Shown here: positions 16,646-24,104 of the stretch, one piece after another
Numbering within the stretch: the first letter of the stretch is position 1
Layout of the letters: each line of letters starts with the position of its first letter
Notes under the pieces: model-generated
What the model was told of the DNA's origin: nothing
Databases searched by the model: none
What the model saw: only the letters and a program-made list of their open reading frames with translations
Made by a program: the position numbers and the translations under genes
NCBI GenBank assembly: GCA_903864265.1
Contig: CAIPFN010000359.1
Coordinates: forward strand, 1 to 39,913
Origin: an uncultured Bacteroidales bacterium
GTDB taxonomy: Bacteria; Bacteroidota; Bacteroidia; Bacteroidales; UBA4417
Direction: 5' to 3'
Length of the DNA stretch: 39,913 nt

Positions 16646-16680
16646 GTCCTTTAACAAAACCACATTCTAAATTATCATTG
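16645..16680 (+). promoter_or_regulatory. Putative late promoter e (GTCCTTTA class)
   Basis: TGTCCTTTA (16645-16653), 19 bp spacer, TATCATTG (16673-16680). A perfect 10-bp inverted repeat CATTGCTTAT (16676-16685) / ATAAGCAATG (16694-16703) overlaps the box and the ATG at 16701. It drives the cadherin-like and the zinc-finger/sigma-like genes. Confidence 0.75.
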
Positions 16681-16700
16681 CTTATCTAAAAACATAAGCA

Positions 16701-17378
16701 ATGAAAAAATTACTGATTATCCTGCTCCTCTTCATCGCAATAGGAGTATCCGGACAGGTTACCTGCCCGCCAACAGTTGCACATCTTTATTTTAATGTTC
16801 CCAAACCGCTTGTGCTGAATCAGAAGATTGGTTCAGTAAAAATCTGCGATCCTGATGCAGGGCAACATGATACGCTTGAAATTTTACCAGGCACATCTTC
16901 CAACTTATTCGGCTTGCTTGGAAATGACATCCTGGTAAGTAATTCCTCCACGATCAACAGCAGCACTGCAGCCACCTATTCCATCACGCTCAGGGCGTCG
17001 GATAATGGTTCTCCTCCCCTGTTTACAACGGCCATTGTGACATTTACCATTACCCAGGATAACGTTCCACCGGCGGTGGTAAACCAGGTATTTTATATTA
17101 AAGCTTCAGGAACAAATCCGGTGACCTTTGGTCCATTCCTGGCAACGGACCGCAATTTCGGTACAACACTATCCTATGCCATCGTATATGGCAATTCCGA
17201 GAATTTCTTTTCCATCAACCAGGCAACCGGTTATATTACAATGAAAGGCACGGCCGGTAAAACGTTTAAATCGTCGCGAACCTGGAATCTGATCATTGCC
17301 GTAACGGACACGCCTGTGGTATCCGGTGGCAAGACGAATACGGTTAAAGCCTGGGCTAAAATAACAGTCACGAAATAG
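16701..17378 (+). CDS. Secreted cadherin-like repeat protein
   Basis: This 225-residue protein has a clear signal peptide (MKKLLIILLLFIAIGVSG, cut before Q19). The mature part holds two cadherin-like beta-sandwich repeats: one about residues 30-118 (IGSVKICDPDAGQHDTLEIL...YSITLRASDNGSPPLFTTAIVTFTIT) and one about 125-224 (VFYIKASG...ATDRNFGTTLSYAIVYGNSENFFSINQATGYITM...WNLIIAVTD). The DPDAG and ASDNGS segments fit calcium-binding positions. Such domains mediate calcium-dependent adhesion. An exported phage protein might decorate the host surface and block other phages or bind a carbohydrate. It sits 1 base before the sigma-like gene and shares its promoter. Confidence 0.72.
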   Translation: MKKLLIILLLFIAIGVSGQVTCPPTVAHLYFNVPKPLVLNQKIGSVKICDPDAGQHDTLEILPGTSSNLFGLLGNDILVSNSSTINSSTAATYSITLRASDNGSPPLFTTAIVTFTITQDNVPPAVVNQVFYIKASGTNPVTFGPFLATDRNFGTTLSYAIVYGNSENFFSINQATGYITMKGTAGKTFKSSRTWNLIIAVTDTPVVSGGKTNTVKAWAKITVTK

Positions 17379-17379
17379 C

Positions 17380-18270
17380 ATGGCCTACGGTATAATCGAA
17401 TATGATGCTGCGGGTCTTCCAAAATGTGAACTGTGTGGCGAATATTTTAACAGGGTCGTATCGCATGTGCGTCAGAAACACGATTTAACGGCACGGGAAT
17501 ATAAGAAGCAATTCGGTTTTGATGTGAGTAAAGGAATTTGCAGTGCCGAAAGCAGTTTGCTTACCCGCGAAAAAACACTTTCAAATTACGATAAATGTAT
17601 CAGTCGAAACATTATAGGTCATAACCACAAATTTAAAAAACACCACAAAGGACGCACGCGCGACCAGGTATCGGAACAAACCAGGATTATGCTCCGTAAA
17701 CGGCTTGAAGGTGTTGATCAGGAAAAAGTTAAAGCACACTGCAGCTTACTTGGACTATCCGGGATAGGTAATAAGGCAAAGCGCTACAAACGATTAAGGG
17801 CAGGACGAACCGAATTTTTTGATACAGAACTTGTAAAAAACCGAAACCGTTTACTTGCTCATTTTGATGAAGAAATTGTAAGCTGGACGATAGATGAAGC
17901 GCTACGTTGCCATGCGAACTGGAATCCGAAACGATGCGGGATGCATACCTGGTTGTATTCTATTGCAAATCATCTGAAGCTGCAGCATGAATTTAAAAAG
18001 GAACGACTTACCTATATTGAGGATTATTCCCGCATGGCTTCGTATTCGATATGCAGCCAGGAACCTTCACACGACTCGAAACTTATAACTAAATGCATGG
18101 GCGAACTTACCGAACGGCAGCGCGAAGTAATCCGCCTGCTGAGCGAAGGGTATAAAGTGGGAGAACTGGCCGTACGTTATGCGAAAACGCCAAAGGCTAT
18201 GAAAGCCTATGTATGGAGCATAAGGCAGTTATTTCGCGGGAAACTGATTGAAAATGATATTATGGTTTAA
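17380..18270 (+). CDS. Ros/MucR-type zinc finger fused to sigma-70-like protein; candidate late sigma factor
   Basis: This 296-residue protein begins with a C2H2 finger C16-x2-C19-x9-H29-x4-H34 followed by LTAREYKKQFGFDVSKGICS, the Ros/MucR DNA-binding pattern. After a basic linker, residues about 165-215 resemble sigma-70 region 2 (FDEEIVSWTIDEALRCHANWNPKRCGMHTWLYSIANHLKL), the core-RNA polymerase and -10 binding segment. Residues about 243-290 resemble region 4 (ELTERQREVIRLLSEGYKVGELAVRYAKTPKAMKAYVWSIRQLFRGKL), the -35 reader. No region 3 or anti-sigma gene is seen. It lies in a unit whose promoter is one of seven similar motifs, so it may activate its own synthesis and late genes. The domain fusion is by eye; binding to the motif is inference. 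Confidence 0.7.
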   Translation: MAYGIIEYDAAGLPKCELCGEYFNRVVSHVRQKHDLTAREYKKQFGFDVSKGICSAESSLLTREKTLSNYDKCISRNIIGHNHKFKKHHKGRTRDQVSEQTRIMLRKRLEGVDQEKVKAHCSLLGLSGIGNKAKRYKRLRAGRTEFFDTELVKNRNRLLAHFDEEIVSWTIDEALRCHANWNPKRCGMHTWLYSIANHLKLQHEFKKERLTYIEDYSRMASYSICSQEPSHDSKLITKCMGELTERQREVIRLLSEGYKVGELAVRYAKTPKAMKAYVWSIRQLFRGKLIENDIMV

Positions 18271-18280
18271 TAATGCGTTT

Positions 18281-20512
18281 ATGAAATTAATTATAGGTAA
18301 TTCCAATATTCCTTTAGCAACAGGCATCAGCCTTCCGCTTGTTCTCCGTTCGCCACTTTTCGACACCAGCGACGGCAAAACCCCGGGAAGTTTTATCTTT
18401 AATTTTAATCTTCCGGCAACGCCTGATCTTCGTCGACAATTTGGACAGGCTCACCGGACACTTCGCGGCGGAAGGGCAACGGCAACGCTGCCATATAAAT
18501 TAAAAGATGGAAGTTTAAAATACGAAGGAACCTGCACACTTATAGAAGCCGATTCAGATTCATACTCAATTAGTTTTGCGGTCGAAAATGGTGATCTGGC
18601 ATTTGCGTTAAAAGATAAAACGTTGAAAGATCTTGATCTGGGGGGAGACATACCTGTAGCAGATGTTTTTTCGCTTGCAAATATGCCCACCGAGGGAGAT
18701 TTGATAAATATTCAAACGGATCACGAACAGCATTTCGCGGGTACTTTTAATTCTGGATTGATAATCCAGGATCTTACCAATTCAATGAGTAGTAATGGTG
18801 GAATTTTTACAGCTCCTAATGCCGTATCGTTGACTCTTCGCCTGAAGATTATTTATCATTACCTGGATGGTAATTGCCTGTTGCGTTTAAAGGTAAACGG
18901 TATTGATGCAGTTGTTTTGACAATGAATGATAAATCAATCTATTGGGCCGAATTGAATGAATCTATTGCATTGAATTTATCGGCAGGAGATGTAGTTTCG
19001 ATCTATTTTGATTTAATTACAACCTATGATGCATTACATAATGGATGGTATCTGTATTATAAAATGGGTAAGGGAGGATTCATTGAATTTTCATCTGTGA
19101 ATATATTCAATATGGCATGCCAGGGGAATCAGAATACGTTTGATTTTGCCATTTTCCCGGTCGAAAATCCTGAGTTTTTTACCAATTTCCCGGATGATCA
19201 TTTCATGCTAGATAATCGAAGCCTAAAGGAATTATATTCGAAATATTTTCCGGTACAGAATTATTACAAGGATGGACAATTTTCGATGATCCTGGGAGGA
19301 CACCTGGAGGGAGAATATTTAAGCGCATCAAATTTGTTTACTCCATTCGTTTATTTTAATACCCTTTTAAATAAAATCTCTGCAGCTGCCGGGTACCGCA
19401 TTTTAAACAGCCCATATACCGGAAACGAATCGACTGCGAACAGCCATTACAATGCTGTTCTATATTATCCTTTTGCCGAAAATACCTATCTGGAAAGCGA
19501 TACACATATTGCTCCAGTAAAGCCAACTTTTAATCTCATTGACCATGTTCCGGCCATGAGCCAGATCGAGTTCCTTCGCGAAGCTGCCAAGGTAGCCGGC
19601 ATGCGTCTGGTGGTAAGTAACAATGAGCGTACCATTACCTTTGTTTCGCTTCAGGATCAGATAAATCTAGCGCCAAAACAATTCCCGGGAATTCTTCAGG
19701 CAAATCCATTGATAAAAGTATCCCCTGAATACAAAGGCATTAAGTTCGAATTTAAAAAAGCGCCGCGCGATAATTACATTGCCGGTCACCTTAAGGAAAT
19801 TGATCCGACAATCGTGTATAAAGGTTCTGTCGCCAATCCTCACGATCTTTTTGCCATAACAGGTCAGAAAATAAACGATTGTTATCTGATGCTGGCCGTA
19901 AACGAATTATATGTCTGGAGATACGATCCCAAAACATACCAGGTTGGCTGGATGTTCTACAGTACGAACTTTTTTCTTTCATACCAGGAAGGCGTAGAAC
20001 CATTCCTTACCATAAGCAACGAATTTTGCCCGCTCCTTACCCATGCAACAATGGATAATACGGTTGTATCTGCCGTTGAACGCGGTTGGCTTATACCAGT
20101 AACCTCGCAGCCGGGTATTATGGAAGGCGTTCCGAATACCGATAACGAATTCAGCAAACAGATCTTGTTTTACCGTGGTATGCAACTCGATGGACAAGGG
20201 AATCTATACCCGCTCGGGACACCTGGAAATAAGAACTTCAACAACGATATTTTCGGTTTCAGTGTTGCTCTTTGTGCTGCCGGAGATTCCGCTAATATGT
20301 ATCTCGCCCACAAAACCTTTATGAATTGGCTGGCCTATGATGCAAAGCCGGTTACATATAAGGCAATATTTACGCGCGGCCAGCTCGCGGCCACTAAACT
20401 GCATGAGCCCTACATTGATACACACGGCGTTGTTTTCCTGATAAAAGAAATCCGCATCAATTTGATGACCGATGGATTGAGCATTGCCGAAATGGATATC
20501 TATACCAGGTAA
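18281..20512 (+). CDS. Large tail hub/tail-associated protein
   Basis: This 743-residue protein starts at the ATG at 18281 (MKLIIGNSNIPLATGISLPLVLRSPLFDTSDGKTPGSFIFNFNLPAT); the TTG start in the track lies within the previous gene. It is beta-rich with few long helices. The N-terminal ~110 residues follow a pattern I recognise from large proteins encoded after the tape measure/fibre genes in Bacteroidota siphophages, probably the baseplate hub or a tail-tip lysin-like structural protein. A segment at about 425-470 (MSQIEFLREAAKVAGMRLVVSNNERTITFVSLQDQ) recalls the hub module of gp27-like proteins. It precedes the lysis unit. No catalytic motif is evident. Confidence 0.62.
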   Translation: MKLIIGNSNIPLATGISLPLVLRSPLFDTSDGKTPGSFIFNFNLPATPDLRRQFGQAHRTLRGGRATATLPYKLKDGSLKYEGTCTLIEADSDSYSISFAVENGDLAFALKDKTLKDLDLGGDIPVADVFSLANMPTEGDLINIQTDHEQHFAGTFNSGLIIQDLTNSMSSNGGIFTAPNAVSLTLRLKIIYHYLDGNCLLRLKVNGIDAVVLTMNDKSIYWAELNESIALNLSAGDVVSIYFDLITTYDALHNGWYLYYKMGKGGFIEFSSVNIFNMACQGNQNTFDFAIFPVENPEFFTNFPDDHFMLDNRSLKELYSKYFPVQNYYKDGQFSMILGGHLEGEYLSASNLFTPFVYFNTLLNKISAAAGYRILNSPYTGNESTANSHYNAVLYYPFAENTYLESDTHIAPVKPTFNLIDHVPAMSQIEFLREAAKVAGMRLVVSNNERTITFVSLQDQINLAPKQFPGILQANPLIKVSPEYKGIKFEFKKAPRDNYIAGHLKEIDPTIVYKGSVANPHDLFAITGQKINDCYLMLAVNELYVWRYDPKTYQVGWMFYSTNFFLSYQEGVEPFLTISNEFCPLLTHATMDNTVVSAVERGWLIPVTSQPGIMEGVPNTDNEFSKQILFYRGMQLDGQGNLYPLGTPGNKNFNNDIFGFSVALCAAGDSANMYLAHKTFMNWLAYDAKPVTYKAIFTRGQLAATKLHEPYIDTHGVVFLIKEIRINLMTDGLSIAEMDIYTR

Positions 20513-20515
20513 TAA

Positions 20516-20551
20516 TGTCCTTTATATAAATATAAGTAAAAGTGTAATTTG
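20516..20551 (+). promoter_or_regulatory. Putative late promoter f (GTCCTTTA class)
   Basis: TGTCCTTTA (20516-20524), 19 bp spacer, GTAATTTG (20544-20551), the most diverged downstream box except copy a. The ATG at 20568 is 16 bases further on, matching copies b, d, e and g and supporting that start for the holin. Confidence 0.65.
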
Positions 20552-20567
20552 TAATAAAATGAAAAAC

Positions 20568-21023
20568 ATGTACAGGATCCCCTACATCATTCATCAGATT
20601 TGCGCTACAATAGTTCAGATTTTTGCATTTGTAATTCTTTATCTCACTCCTATTGCCAACTATGTTCATATTGTCCTGGTGCTGATTGCTATCGACCTGA
20701 TCACGGGTATCTATGCATCGCTCAAAGAAGGACAGAAATTCGAAGCGAGGAAACTTCGTGACACGGTGGAAAAATTTGTCTTTTATGCGCTGGCAATAAT
20801 ATCAGCATATATGCTGCAGCGTATTATTTCGGAAGGTGTTGAACTTCCCAGGATAGTAGCGATATATATAGCCAGTATCGAAGTAAAATCAATTTACGAA
20901 AACATCAGCCGGATCACTAAAACTGATTTAGCAATGGCGCTTTGGGAAACGCTGAAAACAAAACTTGATGCCCTAATGAGTAATATGAAAGAAAAAAATA
21001 GCCAGGCAAATGACAAAGCTTAA
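20568..21023 (+). CDS. Holin
   Basis: This 151-residue membrane protein has three likely membrane segments: ICATIVQIFAFVILYL, HIVLVLIAIDLITGIYASL and FYALAIISAYMLQRII. Between the second and third is the cytoplasmic loop KEGQKFEARKLRDTVEKF typical of the toxin secretion/phage lysis holin family (Phage_holin_4_1), which makes the pore that releases endolysin at a set time. I prefer the ATG at 20568 (MYRIPYIIHQ) because it stands 16 bases from the downstream box of putative promoter f; ATG 20559 is an alternative. The C-terminus overlaps the endolysin gene by 14 bases, giving a holin-amidase cassette. Confidence 0.85.
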   Translation: MYRIPYIIHQICATIVQIFAFVILYLTPIANYVHIVLVLIAIDLITGIYASLKEGQKFEARKLRDTVEKFVFYALAIISAYMLQRIISEGVELPRIVAIYIASIEVKSIYENISRITKTDLAMALWETLKTKLDALMSNMKEKNSQANDKA

Positions 21024-21492
21024 ATACCTCGTAATTCATTGTACGGCCACCCCTGAAGGCCGAGAAGTAACTAGTGAACAGATACGTCACTGGCACCTCG
21101 ATCCTCCTCCTGCAGGCCGCGGATGGCGTCAGGTAGGTTATACTGACCTTATTAACCTGAACGGAGGCGTTGAACGCCTGGTAGCGAATAACGAAGACGC
21201 CAATGTGGATTCCTGGGAAATCACGAACGGCGTCGAAGGAATCAATTCCATCTGCCGGCATGTCGTTTATGCCGGTGGTTTAACAGCTGATGCCAAATCG
21301 CCGAAAGATACCCGGACGAATGATCAGAAGGTGGCCATGATCAAATACGTTCGCGAATTCCTGGTAAAGAATCCGCAAGCATTGGTAGCCGGTCACAACC
21401 AGTTCGCACAAAAAGCCTGTCCTTCCTTCAATGTGCCTGCATGGCTTAAAGCCATCGGAATTAATTCAAAGAACATTTATATCCACCTGTAA
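21010..21492 (+). CDS. Endolysin, N-acetylmuramoyl-L-alanine amidase
   Basis: This 160-residue protein is a type 2 amidase of the T7 lysozyme family that cuts the bond between muramic acid and L-alanine in peptidoglycan. Zinc ligands are visible as H10 (VIHCTATP), H129 (AGHNQF) and C137 (KACPSF), with catalytic Y44 (VGYTDLI) and K135. Their spacings (129-135-137) match T7 lysozyme H122-K128-C130. It is a bare catalytic domain with no cell-wall-binding extension, normal for a Gram-negative host. It starts within the holin gene and its stop shares a base with the next ATG. Confidence 0.93.
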   Translation: MTKLKYLVIHCTATPEGREVTSEQIRHWHLDPPPAGRGWRQVGYTDLINLNGGVERLVANNEDANVDSWEITNGVEGINSICRHVVYAGGLTADAKSPKDTRTNDQKVAMIKYVREFLVKNPQALVAGHNQFAQKACPSFNVPAWLKAIGINSKNIYIHL

Positions 21493-22082
21493 TGAAAAAA
21501 TACTTCAGTTCAATCGCTTTTATCATTCTGGGAGCCGTTATTATGGCCGCGCTGATGAGGGAATGCGATCACCAATCCGAAACAATCAAATGGAAAGCGA
21601 TTACATCCGTTAAGGATTCAATCGTTGAAATTCCTGTGGATAAAACGCATGATAAGCCAGCTCCAACAGATAAACACGATACCGTTATCCGTGAAGTTGA
21701 TTCAGCCGCTATCCGGAATAATGCAATTGTTACGTTTTACGCTTACAATGCCAGGTATGAATATGATCTCCCGATTCTCGATGACTCAACCGGAAAATAT
21801 AACCTGGTCACATCAGTGCAATTCAATCAACTGGGAAAATACAGGCTGGTAGGCCATGGTTATGTGAAATACCGCATCAAAACAACCGAAAGAACCATTC
21901 CTGCCATAACAAGGAATAAAGTGTTTATAGGGGCTTCTTTGGCTTCGGACAGGATTTATCTTTCCACGTCGGCAGATCTTTACCTGGTCACAAAGCGCGA
22001 TAATCTTTACCAGGCATCTATCGATCCATTTAAGCATATTTATAAGGCCGGTACCGCCGTAAAAATAAGACTCCGGAAGTAG
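21492..22082 (+). CDS. Membrane-anchored lysis-module protein (spanin-like place; DUF6808-like)
   Basis: This 196-residue protein has an N-terminal membrane anchor (SIAFIILGAVIMAALM, residues 6-21), then a Lys/Asp/Pro-rich periplasmic linker and a beta-rich C-terminal domain (YRLVGHGYVKYRIKTTERTIPAITRNKVFIGASLASDRIYLSTSADLYLV). Place and topology, after holin and endolysin with a single signal anchor, are those of spanin-type proteins that disrupt the outer membrane, and the pattern recalls DUF6808-type proteins of Bacteroidota phages. No separate outer-membrane lipoprotein gene is seen, so a two-component spanin is not shown. Confidence 0.55.
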   Translation: MKKYFSSIAFIILGAVIMAALMRECDHQSETIKWKAITSVKDSIVEIPVDKTHDKPAPTDKHDTVIREVDSAAIRNNAIVTFYAYNARYEYDLPILDDSTGKYNLVTSVQFNQLGKYRLVGHGYVKYRIKTTERTIPAITRNKVFIGASLASDRIYLSTSADLYLVTKRDNLYQASIDPFKHIYKAGTAVKIRLRK

Positions 22083-22117
22083 GAATAAGAGCGTTCTTTG
22101 ATTTTTTCGATTCCTGG

Positions 22118-22150
22118 AACGGGCTGCAGCAATGTGGCCCGTTTTATTTT
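22118..22150 (+). terminator. Rho-independent terminator of the lysis unit
   Basis: A 7-bp stem AACGGGC (22118-22124) / GCCCGTT (22137-22143) is followed by TTATTTTTT. It lies between the convergent lysis genes and integrase; the T-run overlaps the integrase stop. Confidence 0.82.
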
Positions 22151-23343
22151 TTCAGCTGGCTCAGGAACGCCGGACGGAAATCCATAACCTTCTGCGACTT
22201 TTCACCGAAATGCTGGTGAACATACCGAATCGTACTTTCGACAGAGGTATGTCCCAGGTGAGATTTTACTTCAGCGATCGTTGCTCCGCTCTCCAGGAGT
22301 TTACCCGCTCCGGTATGTTTGAAGCTGTAAAACTTATATAACTGCGATAAATTAAGCGCATCCCTGTGTGTTGCAAACCTGTTCGTAAAATGATTCTTAC
22401 CATGTGGCTCAGTACCTGGTATTCCCTTTTTCCCGAAAACATAAAAATTTCGCTGGTATCCCATGAGTTTAAAATCGTGACAAAGCTCGAGCATTGCATC
22501 CGGCATTGAAATACGCCTGGCGCCGGTCTTACCGGTATCAATCCGGATATAAATCCGCTGGTTATGAAAATCGATATCCTCTATTTTCATAAGGCGCAAT
22601 TCATTCCCGGGCCTGCAGCATAAATAAAATTCGAACAGGCTGGCCAGGAACATCTGGGGATCATTTATCGCCACATAATTAAGGAAAGTTACCATGTCTT
22701 CGTCCATAATCGGCCTGGCGGCCATATCCTTTGTCTTTTTTCCCCTGGGGAGATCTTCCATGGGAATGGTTTCAACAATCTTTTTTTTCTTGAAATACTG
22801 GAACATCATGCCCACATTCTGCCGGTATTTATTGATCGTAATGCGGTCCAGTTTGCGATCGTTCACCAGGTAGTTGAAAAAATCCTTCACCATATCGTTT
22901 GTTATTTCAAACGGCCGGATATTATTCAATCCTTTATTCTCCAGGTATTGGCAGAACAGGCGGATCTTTGAGTTATAGGACTCATAACTCTTGGGAGAAA
23001 TCTCCTGTTTTTTCTCCAGGAGAAACTGCGACATGTACTTCCGGAGATGGTTGAAGTCCTTCTTATTCGCGCCCCAGTGCGCTTTTACCTGGCCGTATTC
23101 GATCTCATCGGTATAGATGTATTTTGTTTTGTCCCATGGGCGCCAACCGCTGGTGAGCTTTCGGGTATAATATTCGATCAGCTCATCGGCATATTTTCGC
23201 TTTTCGGGATCCGGTTTATTTTTAAATCCCTTATAAACGCGAAATCGCTGCATCAATCCTTTTGGATTAAAGCAGCGATATTCAACAAACCATCCCGTAT
23301 CTCCCGATACCAAATAAGGCAAAACAACTTCGACGTTTTTCAT
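22144..23343 (-). CDS. int: Tyrosine recombinase (phage integrase)
   Basis: This 399-residue integrase catalyses attP-attB recombination for lysogeny. An N-terminal arm-binding-like part (1-100) is followed by a SAM-like core-binding domain (about 100-190) and the catalytic domain (about 205-395). Active-site residues visible: R244 (CCRPGNELR), K272 (DTGKTGARR), H365 (HLGHTS) and Y374 (IRYVH). The canonical HxxR is replaced by Y339-S-F-K342 (YSFKHTG), a variant I know from Bacteroidota phage integrases. It is convergent with the lysis genes; its 5' side holds the 18-bp repeat and putative arm sites. Confidence 0.92.
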   Translation of the reverse strand: MKNVEVVLPYLVSGDTGWFVEYRCFNPKGLMQRFRVYKGFKNKPDPEKRKYADELIEYYTRKLTSGWRPWDKTKYIYTDEIEYGQVKAHWGANKKDFNHLRKYMSQFLLEKKQEISPKSYESYNSKIRLFCQYLENKGLNNIRPFEITNDMVKDFFNYLVNDRKLDRITINKYRQNVGMMFQYFKKKKIVETIPMEDLPRGKKTKDMAARPIMDEDMVTFLNYVAINDPQMFLASLFEFYLCCRPGNELRLMKIEDIDFHNQRIYIRIDTGKTGARRISMPDAMLELCHDFKLMGYQRNFYVFGKKGIPGTEPHGKNHFTNRFATHRDALNLSQLYKFYSFKHTGAGKLLESGATIAEVKSHLGHTSVESTIRYVHQHFGEKSQKVMDFRPAFLSQLKK

Positions 23344-23358
23344 TTTTCAAGTTATTCT

Positions 23359-23376
23359 GCGTCCCCACGCCATAAC
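23359..23376. repeat. 18-bp direct repeat, copy 1 (integrase leader)
   Basis: GCGTCCCCACGCCATAAC lies 15 bases upstream of the integrase ATG. An identical copy is at 24861-24878, 10 bases upstream of the first early small gene. The core GCGT-CCCC-ACGC is itself an inverted repeat. Candidate shared operator or att/core site. Confidence 0.75.
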
Positions 23377-23605
23377 TTTTTGTCTGAAAAACCTGTCTAT
23401 TTTTTCATTCAATTCCTGGAAGTCCCTATTAACGGTACTTTCCGGGGTTTTGTGGAGCGTATGGGAAGCGTATAATTACTCCAAACCATGCAGCTGGTCA
23501 GCTACTTACAATTTGTCTGTTTTGTATTTTTTTGATCTCATACTTTACTTTTTGTCTGGAAATTAATCTTTACAGCTTATTATATTTACTATGTATAACC
23601 TTAAG
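23375..23605. other. Putative attP region with repeated arm-type sites
   Basis: This gene-free stretch lies 5' of integrase. TTTGTCTG occurs three times (23379-23386, 23512-23519, 23551-23558), two of them within the identical 12-mer ACTTTTTGTCTG (23375-23386, 23547-23558). AGCGTAT occurs twice at 11-base spacing (23456-23462, 23467-23473), one helical turn apart. Such clustered short direct repeats next to int are typical of integrase/excisionase arm sites. The crossover core cannot be named without the host site. Confidence 0.55.
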
Positions 23606-23968
23606 TTAGCCTGAATTTGACTTCCTTGATGGTGGTGATACTCCTATTTCCCTATTCAACTGCGCAATAATTTTTTCTTTATGATGTAGTTGTTCTTTCA
23701 AAGTCTCAATAATGCCATCCTTTTTTAAGCAATCCTTGCAATCTCCATATTTTTCTATTGGTTCAGCAACTGATGTATATTTTTCACCGAAAAAATAAGA
23801 GATAGGAATTCTAAGGTGACTCGATAGAATTTCAAGATCCTTTACCGTAAATGTTTGATTATTAAGTTTATTATCCAAACCTGTTACGGTAACGCCTAAT
23901 ATCTCTGCGAATTCCTTCCGTGTTAATCTGAATTTATTTTTAAGTAAGGTTAACTTGCTGTAATCCAT
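23606..23968 (-). CDS. XRE-type phage repressor (CI-like)
   Basis: This 120-residue protein has an N-terminal helix-turn-helix (residues ~5-60: LLKNKFRLTRKEFAEILGVTVTGLDNKLNNQTFTVKDLEILSSHLRIPISYFF) like lambda CI/Cro-family regulators. The C-terminal half is short and helical, with a C-x2-C pair (CKDCLKK) and a coiled coil LKEQLHHKEKIIAQLNREI, fit for dimerisation. There is no LexA-like autocleavage domain, so induction may depend on the Ant-type antirepressor and not on RecA self-cleavage. It is divergent from the Cro-like gene across 136 bases of palindromes, and is the main candidate for lysogeny control. Confidence 0.82.
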   Translation of the reverse strand: MDYSKLTLLKNKFRLTRKEFAEILGVTVTGLDNKLNNQTFTVKDLEILSSHLRIPISYFFGEKYTSVAEPIEKYGDCKDCLKKDGIIETLKEQLHHKEKIIAQLNREIGVSPPSRKSNSG

Positions 23969-24104
23969 TGACTTTTAATTAGAATTATTCTAAATATAGA
24001 TTTATTTCTACTTAAAAGTAGAGTTTACTTGACTTTTGAGTATTAATTAGTTTACATTCGCATTGTAAAAATTACAACTTTTAACAGAACAATACAATCA
24101 AAAG
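23969..24104. promoter_or_regulatory. Divergent repressor/Cro promoter-operator region
   Basis: Three palindromes are visible: TTAGAAT-T-ATTCTAA (23979-23993), TCTACTT-AA-AAGTAGA (24007-24022) and TTGTAA-AAA-TTACAA (24063-24077). The direct repeat TTGACTTTT occurs at 23969 and 24029. For the rightward promoter TTG at 24029 and TACATTCG at 24053-24060 approximate the Bacteroidota -33/-7 elements; for the leftward one TATATTTA (reverse strand) overlaps the first palindrome. Operators thus overlap both promoters. Confidence 0.68.

Noticed and set aside
16644-16680. Standard Bacteroidota -33 TTTG/-7 TAnnTTTG promoter using the TTTG just before TCCTTTA
   Set aside because: The spacing between that TTTG and the downstream box would be about 25 bp, longer than the usual ~19-21, whereas GTCCTTTA gives a constant 19 bp.
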